Assembly: GCF_900177815.1 (NCBI RefSeq)
Contig: NZ_FXAZ01000004.1
Coordinates: 124,001 to 188,000, forward strand
Direction: 5' to 3'
DNA from: Paenibacillus aquistagni
GTDB taxonomy: Bacteria > Bacillota > Bacilli > Paenibacillales > Paenibacillaceae
Length of the DNA stretch: 64,000 nucleotides
Position numbers and translations under genes: made by a program. Under the pieces are notes generated by a model. The model was not told the origin of the DNA. It saw nothing but the letters and a program-made list of their open reading frames with translations, and did not search any database. Of this stretch, positions 51,656-59,281 are shown piece by piece. How positions within the stretch are numbered: position 1 is the stretch's first letter; every line of letters begins with the position of its first letter.

Positions 51656-53015
51656 AGCAGGCGCTCGCTTCGGCATTCTGACTTTGTCGTGGCCGATCTT
51701 CTTGGAGTCGCTATTTGGGATGCTGCTTGGCACAGCGGACACGCTCATGCTCAGCCGCGTCTCTGACGGGGCGGTTGCAGCCGTTGGCGTGGCCAACCAG
51801 ATCTTGACTGTAGTCGGATTGATGTTCGGCTTTGTTACGGTGGGGATGGGCGTAGTCTTGAATCAATGGCTTGGAGCAGGACAACTCAAGGATGTAGATC
51901 GCATAAGCCGTACGGCGCTCACACTGAATCTCTTGATTGGCATTCTATTCAGTGTGGGCTTGTTTGTATTTGCGGATAAGGCGCTGCTCTTGTTCAAGCT
52001 GCCTAGCGAGTTGTTGGCAGAGGGAAGCATTTACTTGTCTATCGTCGGAAGCGCTGTGTTTATGATTGCCATCAATATGGCGCTAGGCACGATGCTGCGC
52101 TGCAGAGGGATGGTAAAGGAAATGATGCTGATATCGTTTGAAGTCAATGTCATTCATGTCATCGGAAACTACATGGTGCTGATGGAGCCGTTCGGCTTGC
52201 CGATGCTCGGCGTGGAAGGGGTTGCGATCTCGACTTGGGTCAGCAGAGGGATAGCGGTTGCTGCTTATCTGGCGATATGCAAGCGAAGATTGGAGCAGCC
52301 TGTTCGGCTCGTGAATCCGCTGCGGATGAAAAAGAAGGATCTTCGCTTGATCTTCAAGCTCGGCATTCCTTCAGCAGGCGAGCATGTCTCGTATAATCTG
52401 TCACAGGTGGTCATCACTTATCTGGTTACCATGCTGGGCGCAGCTGCACTGACGACGAAGATCTACACGCAAAACGTTACGGCGTTTGTGTTTATCTTCT
52501 CGATGGCAATCGGCCAAGGGACGCAGATTATTGTCGGTCATTTGATTGGACAAGAGAGCAAAGGAGAGGCTCATCGATCGGGTGTGCAGTATTTGAAGCT
52601 TGCCGTGCTCGTATCCTTGGGGATCAGCCTGCTGCTTTGTCTGCTGGCCGACCCGCTCTTAGGCCTGTTTACAAGCGATCCGGAAATTATTCGGCTGGGC
52701 AAGCTGCTTATGCTGCTGTCTGTGCTTCTGGAGCCGGCGCGCGCGAGCAATATGGTGCTGATAAGCTGCCTTAATGCTGCTGGGGATGTGAAGTTCCCTG
52801 TGATTACAGGTCTCGTATCGATGTGGGGCATTAGCGTGCCGCTCGCTTATGTGCTTGGAATTGTGTGCGGCATGGGGCTTACGGGCATCTGGATCGCCTT
52901 TGCCGTAGATGAGTGGGTTCGTTCTCTCATCATGCTGCGGCGCTGGCAGCAGAGATCCTGGATGAGGCTGAATTTGTTCACAGAGCCTCATGCTCAGTCG
53001 AGAGAGGCAGGCTAG
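51645..53015 (+). CDS. MATE-family efflux transporter
   Basis: A 456-residue, twelve-span multidrug and toxin extrusion carrier in two MatE halves (GILTLSWPIFLESLFGMLLGTADTLMLSRVSD at the start, AFVFIFSMAIGQGTQIIVGHLIGQ in the second half). It starts at ATG 51645 inside the end of the previous gene. Its place at the end of a phosphoester-uptake operon suggests it exports a by-product, though read-through association by chance is possible. A terminator follows. Confidence 0.9.
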   Translation: MSNKAGARFGILTLSWPIFLESLFGMLLGTADTLMLSRVSDGAVAAVGVANQILTVVGLMFGFVTVGMGVVLNQWLGAGQLKDVDRISRTALTLNLLIGILFSVGLFVFADKALLLFKLPSELLAEGSIYLSIVGSAVFMIAINMALGTMLRCRGMVKEMMLISFEVNVIHVIGNYMVLMEPFGLPMLGVEGVAISTWVSRGIAVAAYLAICKRRLEQPVRLVNPLRMKKKDLRLIFKLGIPSAGEHVSYNLSQVVITYLVTMLGAAALTTKIYTQNVTAFVFIFSMAIGQGTQIIVGHLIGQESKGEAHRSGVQYLKLAVLVSLGISLLLCLLADPLLGLFTSDPEIIRLGKLLMLLSVLLEPARASNMVLISCLNAAGDVKFPVITGLVSMWGISVPLAYVLGIVCGMGLTGIWIAFAVDEWVRSLIMLRRWQQRSWMRLNLFTEPHAQSREAG

Positions 53016-53089
53016 TGCCAGTTGACATCTTGAGGACGAGCGGAAGCGAGTTGATTAACAGGGGATATGTTATATACCCTTACACCTTT

Positions 53090-53135
53090 GGCCGCTCATG
53101 CAGCTGTGAAAGCAGCTTTGGAGCGGTCCTTTTTT
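53090..53135 (+). terminator. Terminator after the importer operon
   Basis: GGCCGCTC (53090-53097) and GAGCGGTC (53121-53128) pair with an inner GCAGCT stem, followed by six T. Confidence 0.78.
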
Positions 53136-53168
53136 ATGGCTTGTAATGGACAGCATCAGGAAAACAAT

Positions 53169-53210
53169 AAGCAAAGCCCTTGTTGCTGTAAAAAGGAACA
53201 AGGGCTGCTT
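53169..53210 (-). terminator. Terminator of catalase
   Basis: On the minus strand AAGCAGCCCTTGTT and AACAAGGGCTTTGCTT pair with a small bulge, followed by ATTGTTTT. Confidence 0.65.
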
Positions 53211-53334
53211 ATCTGATGATTGCGGGAACGGTCTACCCTATTAAATGGAAGATTCATGGAGCCGAATTACACACCTATCAGGGGAGTGTTGATTAGGGTG
53301 TGATTCGCTGCTATCATCACGAGCGCTTAGCAGC

Positions 53335-54798
53335 TTAGGATTGCTGCTGCAGATAGCTGCTGATGTCAACGCCAAGACCTGCTGCCAACCGGCGGCCGAG
53401 CTCGACATCGGCCCGGAAGAAGTTGCAGATTGCCCGAAGCTGTACCTCACTGCGTGTGGCTGACAAGTCTTGGGTCAAGTTCAGGACCAACCGATCCTGC
53501 TCGCCTGATGATAAGCCTCTATAACGATCTCCAGCTTGACTGAAGTCATCCGTCTTCTCAATCTTGCGTCTCATCGCAGCGCCTATGAGCGGGGATTCAC
53601 TCTCCGCGTACTGGGGAGCTTCCTTCTTGTCAGCTTCCCGACTGTTCGGCTCATAGTTCACGGGAGAGTAATCCTGACTAACATTCATGAAGCCATCTCG
53701 TTGATGATTGTGAACCTTGGCGAATGGGCAGTTCACCGGAATTTGCAAATAGTTGGGACCTAAGCGATGACGCTGCGTATCCGGATAGGAGAACAAGCGT
53801 CCTTGCAGCAGCTTATCCTCTGATGGCTCAATGCCTGGCACAAGCGCGCTTGGCGAGAAGGCAGACTGCTCAACCTCAGCAAAGTAGTTGCCCGGATTCT
53901 GATTGAGCGTCATGCGCCCTACTTTCACAAGCGGGAATTGTTCTTCAGGCCATACCTTCGTTGCATCAAGCGGATCGAAGGATAAGGCATCGCCGTCCAC
54001 GTCCATAAACTGCACGCAGAGCTCCCATTCCGGGAAGCTGCCTGCTTCTATTGCCTCATGCAAATCACGGGTTGCATGGTTGAAGTCTTTTGCCTGAATG
54101 GCTTCTGCTTCTTCGGCTGTCAGATTGCGAACACCCTGGAGCGACTTCCATGTGTATTTGACGTAGGTGACCTTTCCTTCCTGATTCACCCACTTGAAGG
54201 CATGCACGCTAAAGCCGTCTGTCTCACGGTAATTAGCTGGAATGCCATGATCAGAGAACAGCCATGTCAGCATATGCGTGGACTCTGGGGACAACGACAT
54301 AAAGTCCCAATAATGATCAGGCGTCTGGATGTTTGTTCTTGGCGCAGGTTTTAGCGCATGCACCATATCCGGAAACTTCACCGCATCCCGAATGAAGAAC
54401 ACAGGCAGGTTGTTGCCGACAATGTCGTAATTGCCTTCCTCTGTGTAGAACTTCACTGCAAAGCCGCGCGGGTCGCGCAAGGTCTCAGGAGATGTGCTGC
54501 CGTGAATAACAGTAGAGAAACGAACGAAGACTTTCGTTTCTTTGTTCGGATCTTGTAAGAAGGCAGCCTTCGTATAAGGGGCCATGCTTTGATAAGGCTT
54601 GAACACGCCGAATGCACCTGCTCCACGAGCGTGCACGACACGCTCAGGGATTCGCTCACGATCGAAATGGGCGAGCTTCTCTATCAGATGAACATCCTCA
54701 AGAAGTACAGGTCCTCGTTGTCCAGCGGTCTTGGAAGATTGATTGTCGGCTACTGGCGCACCTTGATTCGTCGTAAGATGATTGTGATTCGTCGTCAT
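53335..54798 (-). CDS. katA: Haem catalase, small-subunit type
   Basis: A 487-residue monofunctional catalase that turns hydrogen peroxide into water and oxygen. The distal His lies in RIPERVVHARGAGAFG, the distal Asn in GNNLPVFFIRD, and the proximal haem ligand Tyr338 in RLFSYPDTQRHRLG. Length fits the small-subunit (clade 3) enzymes such as B. subtilis KatA. AGGAGG precedes the ATG. Two overlapping PerR/Fur-like boxes upstream fit peroxide induction through PerR. Confidence 0.97.
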   Translation of the reverse strand: MTTNHNHLTTNQGAPVADNQSSKTAGQRGPVLLEDVHLIEKLAHFDRERIPERVVHARGAGAFGVFKPYQSMAPYTKAAFLQDPNKETKVFVRFSTVIHGSTSPETLRDPRGFAVKFYTEEGNYDIVGNNLPVFFIRDAVKFPDMVHALKPAPRTNIQTPDHYWDFMSLSPESTHMLTWLFSDHGIPANYRETDGFSVHAFKWVNQEGKVTYVKYTWKSLQGVRNLTAEEAEAIQAKDFNHATRDLHEAIEAGSFPEWELCVQFMDVDGDALSFDPLDATKVWPEEQFPLVKVGRMTLNQNPGNYFAEVEQSAFSPSALVPGIEPSEDKLLQGRLFSYPDTQRHRLGPNYLQIPVNCPFAKVHNHQRDGFMNVSQDYSPVNYEPNSREADKKEAPQYAESESPLIGAAMRRKIEKTDDFSQAGDRYRGLSSGEQDRLVLNLTQDLSATRSEVQLRAICNFFRADVELGRRLAAGLGVDISSYLQQQS

Positions 54799-54813
54799 AA
54801 ACAGCCTCCTAAT

Positions 54814-54851
54814 TTATAATTATTATTTTATAATATTGATAATAATTATTA
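54814..54851 (-). promoter_or_regulatory. Tandem PerR/Fur-like boxes upstream of catalase
   Basis: TTATAATTATTATTT (54814-54828) and TGATAATAATTATTA (54837-54851) each approach the 7-1-7 pattern of PerR (TTATAATNATTATAA) and Fur. They stand 16-53 bases upstream of the catalase start. Confidence 0.75.
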
Positions 54852-55084
54852 TTTGTCTGCTCATACGATAACACGATAACGATTACTAATCAATAATTAT
54901 TTTAATCTAGTTTGTCATATTCCTGATAATGATAGCGTCCATAAATGTAGAACATGGATATGGCAGCATTACCCTTACCCTGTAGAAGATATTCTAAAAC
55001 GAAAAGAAAGAACGCTGATTCTGGAAATGAAGGGAAAGAGAATGGAGGGAGTGTCGTATACTAATAACGAAGGGAGGCTGTGCG

Positions 55085-55534
55085 ATGAGTTTTTTTGACA
55101 AGATGAAATCAGGACTTCACCAAGTAAAAGGCAAAGCTCAGCACACGGTAGAAATTACGAAGCTGTATACGCAGATTCAGGTGAAAAAGAAGGATTTGCA
55201 GCAGCACTTTGCAAAGCTTGGGGAGACAGTATACCAAAGTTCTGGCATGGGCAAGCAAAAGGCGGAGTCTGTAGATGATCATCAGGATCAGATGGTGAAA
55301 CTGTGCCGTGAAATTGCCCACATGGAAGAAGAGATTGAGGAGCTTGAGCAGGAAATGCATCGATTGAAGGGAGATAAGCAGTGCCGGTGTGGATCTTATG
55401 TCCCGCAAGAGGCGCTTTTTTGCAGCCGCTGCGGGCACAAATTTGCAGCAGCGTACGGTCAAGGGGACGCCATTATCATTGATCCCATCAGGGATCGACC
55501 GAATGATGACAGGCAGGGTCCGGGGCCTACCTAA
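55085..55534 (+). CDS. Coiled-coil zinc-ribbon protein
   Basis: A 149-residue cytoplasmic protein of unknown function. A long coiled coil (about 15-95; EIAHMEEEIEELEQEMHRLKG) precedes a C-terminal zinc ribbon with two CxC/CxxC pairs (CRCG and CSRCGHKF, about 100-121) and a polar tail. GGGAGG lies eight bases before ATG. It is divergent from catalase and has no clear operon partner. Confidence 0.8.
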   Translation: MSFFDKMKSGLHQVKGKAQHTVEITKLYTQIQVKKKDLQQHFAKLGETVYQSSGMGKQKAESVDDHQDQMVKLCREIAHMEEEIEELEQEMHRLKGDKQCRCGSYVPQEALFCSRCGHKFAAAYGQGDAIIIDPIRDRPNDDRQGPGPT

Positions 55535-55761
55535 TAATGGCCTTCATTACGCAAGTGAAGGATTAAAGCAGTCTGAGGAGCAAAAAGCTAAAAATCAAAA
55601 AGCTAAAAGCATAGAGCATAAAGCAATGGAGTGTTATGGCTCTGAAGCAGGGAGATAAACGGAGAAGAATAGTGAGGATCAGCGCAAGAGCCCTTGCATG
55701 AAGGGGAGAGGGCTCCTGCTGATATTTAAAGAGGAATGTAAGCGCTTAATCCCAACTACTT

Positions 55762-56376
55762 TTATATACAGAAAAAAGAAGCGCTTTTACTTTGGCACAC
55801 CAACCAATCCAATGAGTAAAATAAACGATCAAAATAAGAGGGGTCCTGATGAATTTTGCTCATAAACAATCCGCCTTCACACATGGTAATGATCAGTGCA
55901 GCCGTCTCGGGAATGGGCATCTTTGCAGGCAGTTCCTGCTTGCGAATGCCCTCTAGCAGAAGCAATTCAAGGGTGGATTGCATTCGAGTAAAGAAGTTTT
56001 TGATCAACTCTAGGATGGTATTGTTATTCGGAGGAGACTGAGCGTAAAGTGTTACAAATGGGCAGCCTACTTGACAGTCATATTGGCAGGGCGTATGGAT
56101 GATGGTGCGAAGCACAAATTCGATTCTCGCCATGACCGGTACGTGATGCCATGCCAATACGGTGGAGCACTTCTTCTCGTATTGGTCAATCATTTGCTTC
56201 ATCACATGAAGCAGAATATCCTCCTTGCTCTTAAAATGATAGTAAATGTTTGTCTTTGACACTTTGCTCACGGCGACAATATCATCGATGCTCGTGTTAT
56301 GGTAGCCTGACGATAAGAACAAATCGGTAGCTGTATCCAACACCACGTCTCGATTGGATAATCTGTTGTTTCTCAT
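55762..56376 (-). CDS. TetR-family regulator
   Basis: A 204-residue repressor with a TetR helix-turn-helix (about 10-55; SSGYHNTSIDDIVAVSKVSKTNIYYHFKSKEDIL) and a C-terminal domain with several Cys (CQYDCQVGCPF), which could sense a thiol-reactive ligand. The ATG at 56376 has no ribosome site, and a near-perfect promoter ends seven bases upstream, so the mRNA may be leaderless. The target is unknown. The reductase-hydrolase gene upstream on the same strand is a candidate. Confidence 0.88.
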   Translation of the reverse strand: MRNNRLSNRDVVLDTATDLFLSSGYHNTSIDDIVAVSKVSKTNIYYHFKSKEDILLHVMKQMIDQYEKKCSTVLAWHHVPVMARIEFVLRTIIHTPCQYDCQVGCPFVTLYAQSPPNNNTILELIKNFFTRMQSTLELLLLEGIRKQELPAKMPIPETAALIITMCEGGLFMSKIHQDPSYFDRLFYSLDWLVCQSKSASFFCI

Positions 56377-56382
56377 ATAATG

Positions 56383-56411
56383 AATGTACGCACTATGTCA
56401 TAAACTGTCAA
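56383..56411 (-). promoter_or_regulatory. Strong promoter of the TetR gene (leaderless)
   Basis: On the minus strand TTGACA (56411-56406), 17 bp and TACATT (56388-56383). The start point would fall at or within a base or two of the ATG at 56376. Confidence 0.75.
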
Positions 56412-56527
56412 TCGGTTCTTGGGACTATCTTCCGTGTGGGTTGGTGCATTCAAGGGCTTAAGAACGAGGTGAATATACCGATGTTCGGCTGCTAACGAGG
56501 CAGTGTGCGAAGGAGGATCAGGCCGCG

Positions 56528-56572
56528 AAAAAAGAAGCTGCACAGGGATAAAAGGCTCTGCTGCACAGCTTC
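56528..56572 (-). terminator. Terminator of the reductase-hydrolase gene
   Basis: On the minus strand GAAGCTG and CAGCTTC arms (with a second 3-bp block) run into six T. Confidence 0.7.
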
Positions 56573-56631
56573 TTCCTAAATATCGAGAGGTTCTTCATCC
56601 GAGTGGTTTTATCTTGATTCAGACGGCAATC

Positions 56632-58620
56632 TTAGCAATATAGCGTAAACCGCGCCTTGATCCATTCAGCCGTCTCCTCAGGATGGGATACAGGCAAGAG
56701 ATGGCCATAAGGCATGCGGGATATATGGTGAGGAAGAATATCCTCGGGCAGCTTGAACATCATATCCTGAAATCCCCACAAGACAGATATGCGGTTGCTG
56801 TAATCATAATTTTGCTTGCAGGCCTTCTTCTTTTTGAAGGTTGAAGGCGTTGACAGCATCGCCATGCTCTTGGCCGAAGCTCTTCGTATCCGAGGAGAAC
56901 GCAGCTCCCGCACAATAAAGGTGGTGAGATGATGAGGGACTTCATCTACACTATTGTAGCAATATTGATTCACAAGCATTCGTGCAAGCTGATTGGGCGA
57001 ATACGTTCGAAGCGCCATCTCATTGAAGAATTCCAGTCCCAGCAATCGATCTTGAACCTGCAGCACAGGATGGATTAGCAGCAGATGATGAATGAGCTCC
57101 GGATACTGCTCCATGATGCGATAAGCGACAGTTCCGCCGAAGGAATGACCCGCTAGTACAACAGGGCGCGGCGAATCCTTGACCGCTTGCATGACCTCGA
57201 TAATGGTTCCATCAATGTAGGACGGATGACGATGAACAGGCGATCGACCGAAGCCTGGGAGGTCAATGAACCACATCGGTATGCCAAGCAGGTGGGAAGC
57301 GAGCGGAAGAAATAAATCTCCGCTGCTGATTGCACCGTGCAAGAAGACGAGAATCGGCATATCCTTGCTGCCATCAATCTCCCACGTCGCCAGATTGCCT
57401 CGACGGCCTCTCGTAATGGGCATGTCCTGCCGTTTATACCCGCTGGTTATGATCGATGGCTTGGAGGTTGTAGGCTGAATCAACAAAGGCTGCATGCCAA
57501 TTGGTCTGCTTAAGCTGCCTACCTCAGGCGGTGATATCGGATTCAAGCTGCTCGTCTCGTTATGGACAACCCGGTAATCGAGATCCGCGATTACAGCGGA
57601 CAGGATTGGCGTGGTATCGAGGTCCGGCAAGCTATGCTCAGCCTGCAGGCGCAGGGTGGATGTGATATCCACATCCCTGTCAATATAGAGCTGTTCCGCT
57701 TCGCATGGAACAGCGGCAAGCCGGTCAAGCGGCGTCCGATGGAGCCGCTTGACCCACGACTTCGGCACGGGAATAACACGTGCCGACGAGTACAGCTCGC
57801 GCGCAATGCGCTTCGCGAGCTGAGGCCCCCGCTGCTTGACGCGATCACTGTCAAGCAGCGGGTAAGTGTCGGAGCGCGGCGCCTGAAGCATGGCGAGCGC
57901 CCCGATATAGGCTGCCGCGGTATCTACCGCAACGAGCGGCAGCCAGCCATCGCCGGAGCCTGGGATGACACGCAGCAGGCTCCGGCGAACCGCGTCCACG
58001 AACAGCCCGAAGCCGTTCAGCTGTTCGGTGGACCCTGTCCCGGTGTCGCCAATTAAGACACCGGGCTGCACGACGGACAACGGGAGCTGAAGGGCTCGGC
58101 ATGCGAGTCTCATCTCCCGTTCGGCGAGTAATTTGGCGTGATCATAAGGCAGCTTGGCCTGCAGCGCAAGCGTTTGATCCCACGGTTCCATTTCCGTATA
58201 AGGTGATTGGTATCCTGAGATATGGATCATATGTTTAAGAGAGCCCTGCTGCTTTATCTCCTTCGTGACGGCTAGCAGATAACGAGTGCCTTCAACAAAG
58301 AGGCGATTGGCTTCTTGCTCATTGAAGGCCAGATTCATGGAGCCGCCAGCATGGATGATGACATCTGCGGCAAGGAGTTGGGTGCGATCCTCTTCACTAA
58401 GCCCGAGGTGAGGCTTTGTAAGGTCACCAAGGAGGCCGTGTATGCGTTCTTGACAGAGCTCCTGCAGCTCAGGGTTGTATTCACTAATGCGCAATCGCGT
58501 ATGCTGAAGGCGGGAAGCGGATCTTGTCAATGCGAGGATGCGGACAGGCTGGGCAAGTAAGCGCTTCATGATTGCAGTGCCAAGAACTCCTGTGCCTCCT
58601 GTAATGAACACCGTTTGCAT
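56632..58620 (-). CDS. Fused NAD-dependent reductase and alpha/beta hydrolase
   Basis: A 662-residue fusion. The N-terminal half (about 1-370) is an extended SDR of the thioester-reductase/male-sterility type: TGGTGVLGTAIMKRLL cofactor loop, DVIIHAGGSMNLAF, and YDHAK (YxxxK catalytic pair). A linker leads to an alpha/beta hydrolase (about 395-662) with oxyanion-hole HG in VFLHGAIS, nucleophile GHSFGG, acid Asp in VLWGFQDMMF and His in PYGHLLPVSHPEE. Both active sites look complete. This order would suit release and reduction of an acyl or lactone intermediate, but no carrier protein or synthase gene adjoins. Substrate unknown. Confidence 0.85.
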   Translation of the reverse strand: MQTVFITGGTGVLGTAIMKRLLAQPVRILALTRSASRLQHTRLRISEYNPELQELCQERIHGLLGDLTKPHLGLSEEDRTQLLAADVIIHAGGSMNLAFNEQEANRLFVEGTRYLLAVTKEIKQQGSLKHMIHISGYQSPYTEMEPWDQTLALQAKLPYDHAKLLAEREMRLACRALQLPLSVVQPGVLIGDTGTGSTEQLNGFGLFVDAVRRSLLRVIPGSGDGWLPLVAVDTAAAYIGALAMLQAPRSDTYPLLDSDRVKQRGPQLAKRIARELYSSARVIPVPKSWVKRLHRTPLDRLAAVPCEAEQLYIDRDVDITSTLRLQAEHSLPDLDTTPILSAVIADLDYRVVHNETSSLNPISPPEVGSLSRPIGMQPLLIQPTTSKPSIITSGYKRQDMPITRGRRGNLATWEIDGSKDMPILVFLHGAISSGDLFLPLASHLLGIPMWFIDLPGFGRSPVHRHPSYIDGTIIEVMQAVKDSPRPVVLAGHSFGGTVAYRIMEQYPELIHHLLLIHPVLQVQDRLLGLEFFNEMALRTYSPNQLARMLVNQYCYNSVDEVPHHLTTFIVRELRSPRIRRASAKSMAMLSTPSTFKKKKACKQNYDYSNRISVLWGFQDMMFKLPEDILPHHISRMPYGHLLPVSHPEETAEWIKARFTLYC

Positions 58621-58696
58621 ACAGATACTCCTTTTTGATTTATATTAGTTAGGGAATAATAGTAGGGATTGATCGTGAATGCACTGAGAGAATCGC

Positions 58697-58763
58697 GGAA
58701 ATGTAACATCGTCATGACATGAAGGAAATGAAAGATTCTGGAGTTTGTTGGGAAATGTTACAT
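58697..58763 (+). promoter_or_regulatory. Paired palindromic sites between divergent genes
   Basis: GGAAATGTAACAT (58697-58709) and GGAAATGTTACAT (58751-58763) are 54 bp apart and each holds the palindrome ATGTWACAT. The second sits between TTTGTT (58744-58749) and TATAAT (58766-58771), a likely promoter for the thiamine-binding protein gene. Confidence 0.55.
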
Positions 58764-58851
58764 GATATAATTAGAACTATATAGTACTATAACTTTAGTG
58801 TCAACGTAACTCTTTATATAGTAAACGACGTAAAGGAAGGATGAGTTGCTC

Positions 58852-59175
58852 ATGGCTATTGCAGAAATTACAATCATACCAATCGGCACGGCTACAACCA
58901 GTTTGAGCGCCTATGTGGCGCAGCTGCAGGAGGTGCTCTCGAAGCAGGAAGGCATCCAATATGAGCTTACCTCGATGAGCACTATCGTGGAAGGTTCCCT
59001 GGATCGATTGTTTGAGGTCATTCGTGTTCTGCATGAGACGCCATTTCAGTATGGGGCAGCGCGTGTATCGACCAGCATCAAGATCGATGACCGCAGAGAC
59101 AAGCCGTCCTCATCGCTGCAAAAGATTCAGTCCGTACAAGAGAAAATATCCAAATCCGAACATTATCCCAGTTAA
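58852..59175 (+). CDS. MTH1187/YkoF-type thiamine-binding protein
   Basis: A 107-residue member of the MTH1187 (DUF77) family, small ferredoxin-like proteins that bind thiamine or its pyrimidine moiety. AEITIIPIGTATTSLSAYVAQLQEVL and YELTSMSTIVEGSLDRLFEVI are the family pattern. ATG 58852 has AAGGAAGGA upstream. TTG 58846 is a near alternative. A promoter with a palindrome in its spacer precedes it. No thiamine transporter or TPP riboswitch is seen nearby. Confidence 0.87.
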   Translation: MAIAEITIIPIGTATTSLSAYVAQLQEVLSKQEGIQYELTSMSTIVEGSLDRLFEVIRVLHETPFQYGAARVSTSIKIDDRRDKPSSSLQKIQSVQEKISKSEHYPS

Positions 59176-59281
59176 TATTTAAAAATAGTAGGATATAGAC
59201 CTTGTTGGTGAAGGTTATGACGAGATAATGGATTCATAGTATAATAAAAACAAAAATATAGAACAGCAGGTGAGAACAACG

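Noticed and set aside
58621-58851. TPP riboswitch upstream of the thiamine-binding protein gene
   Set aside because: None of the conserved THI-box segments (such as CUGAGA and the GGGGUGC-type stem) could be found in proper order.
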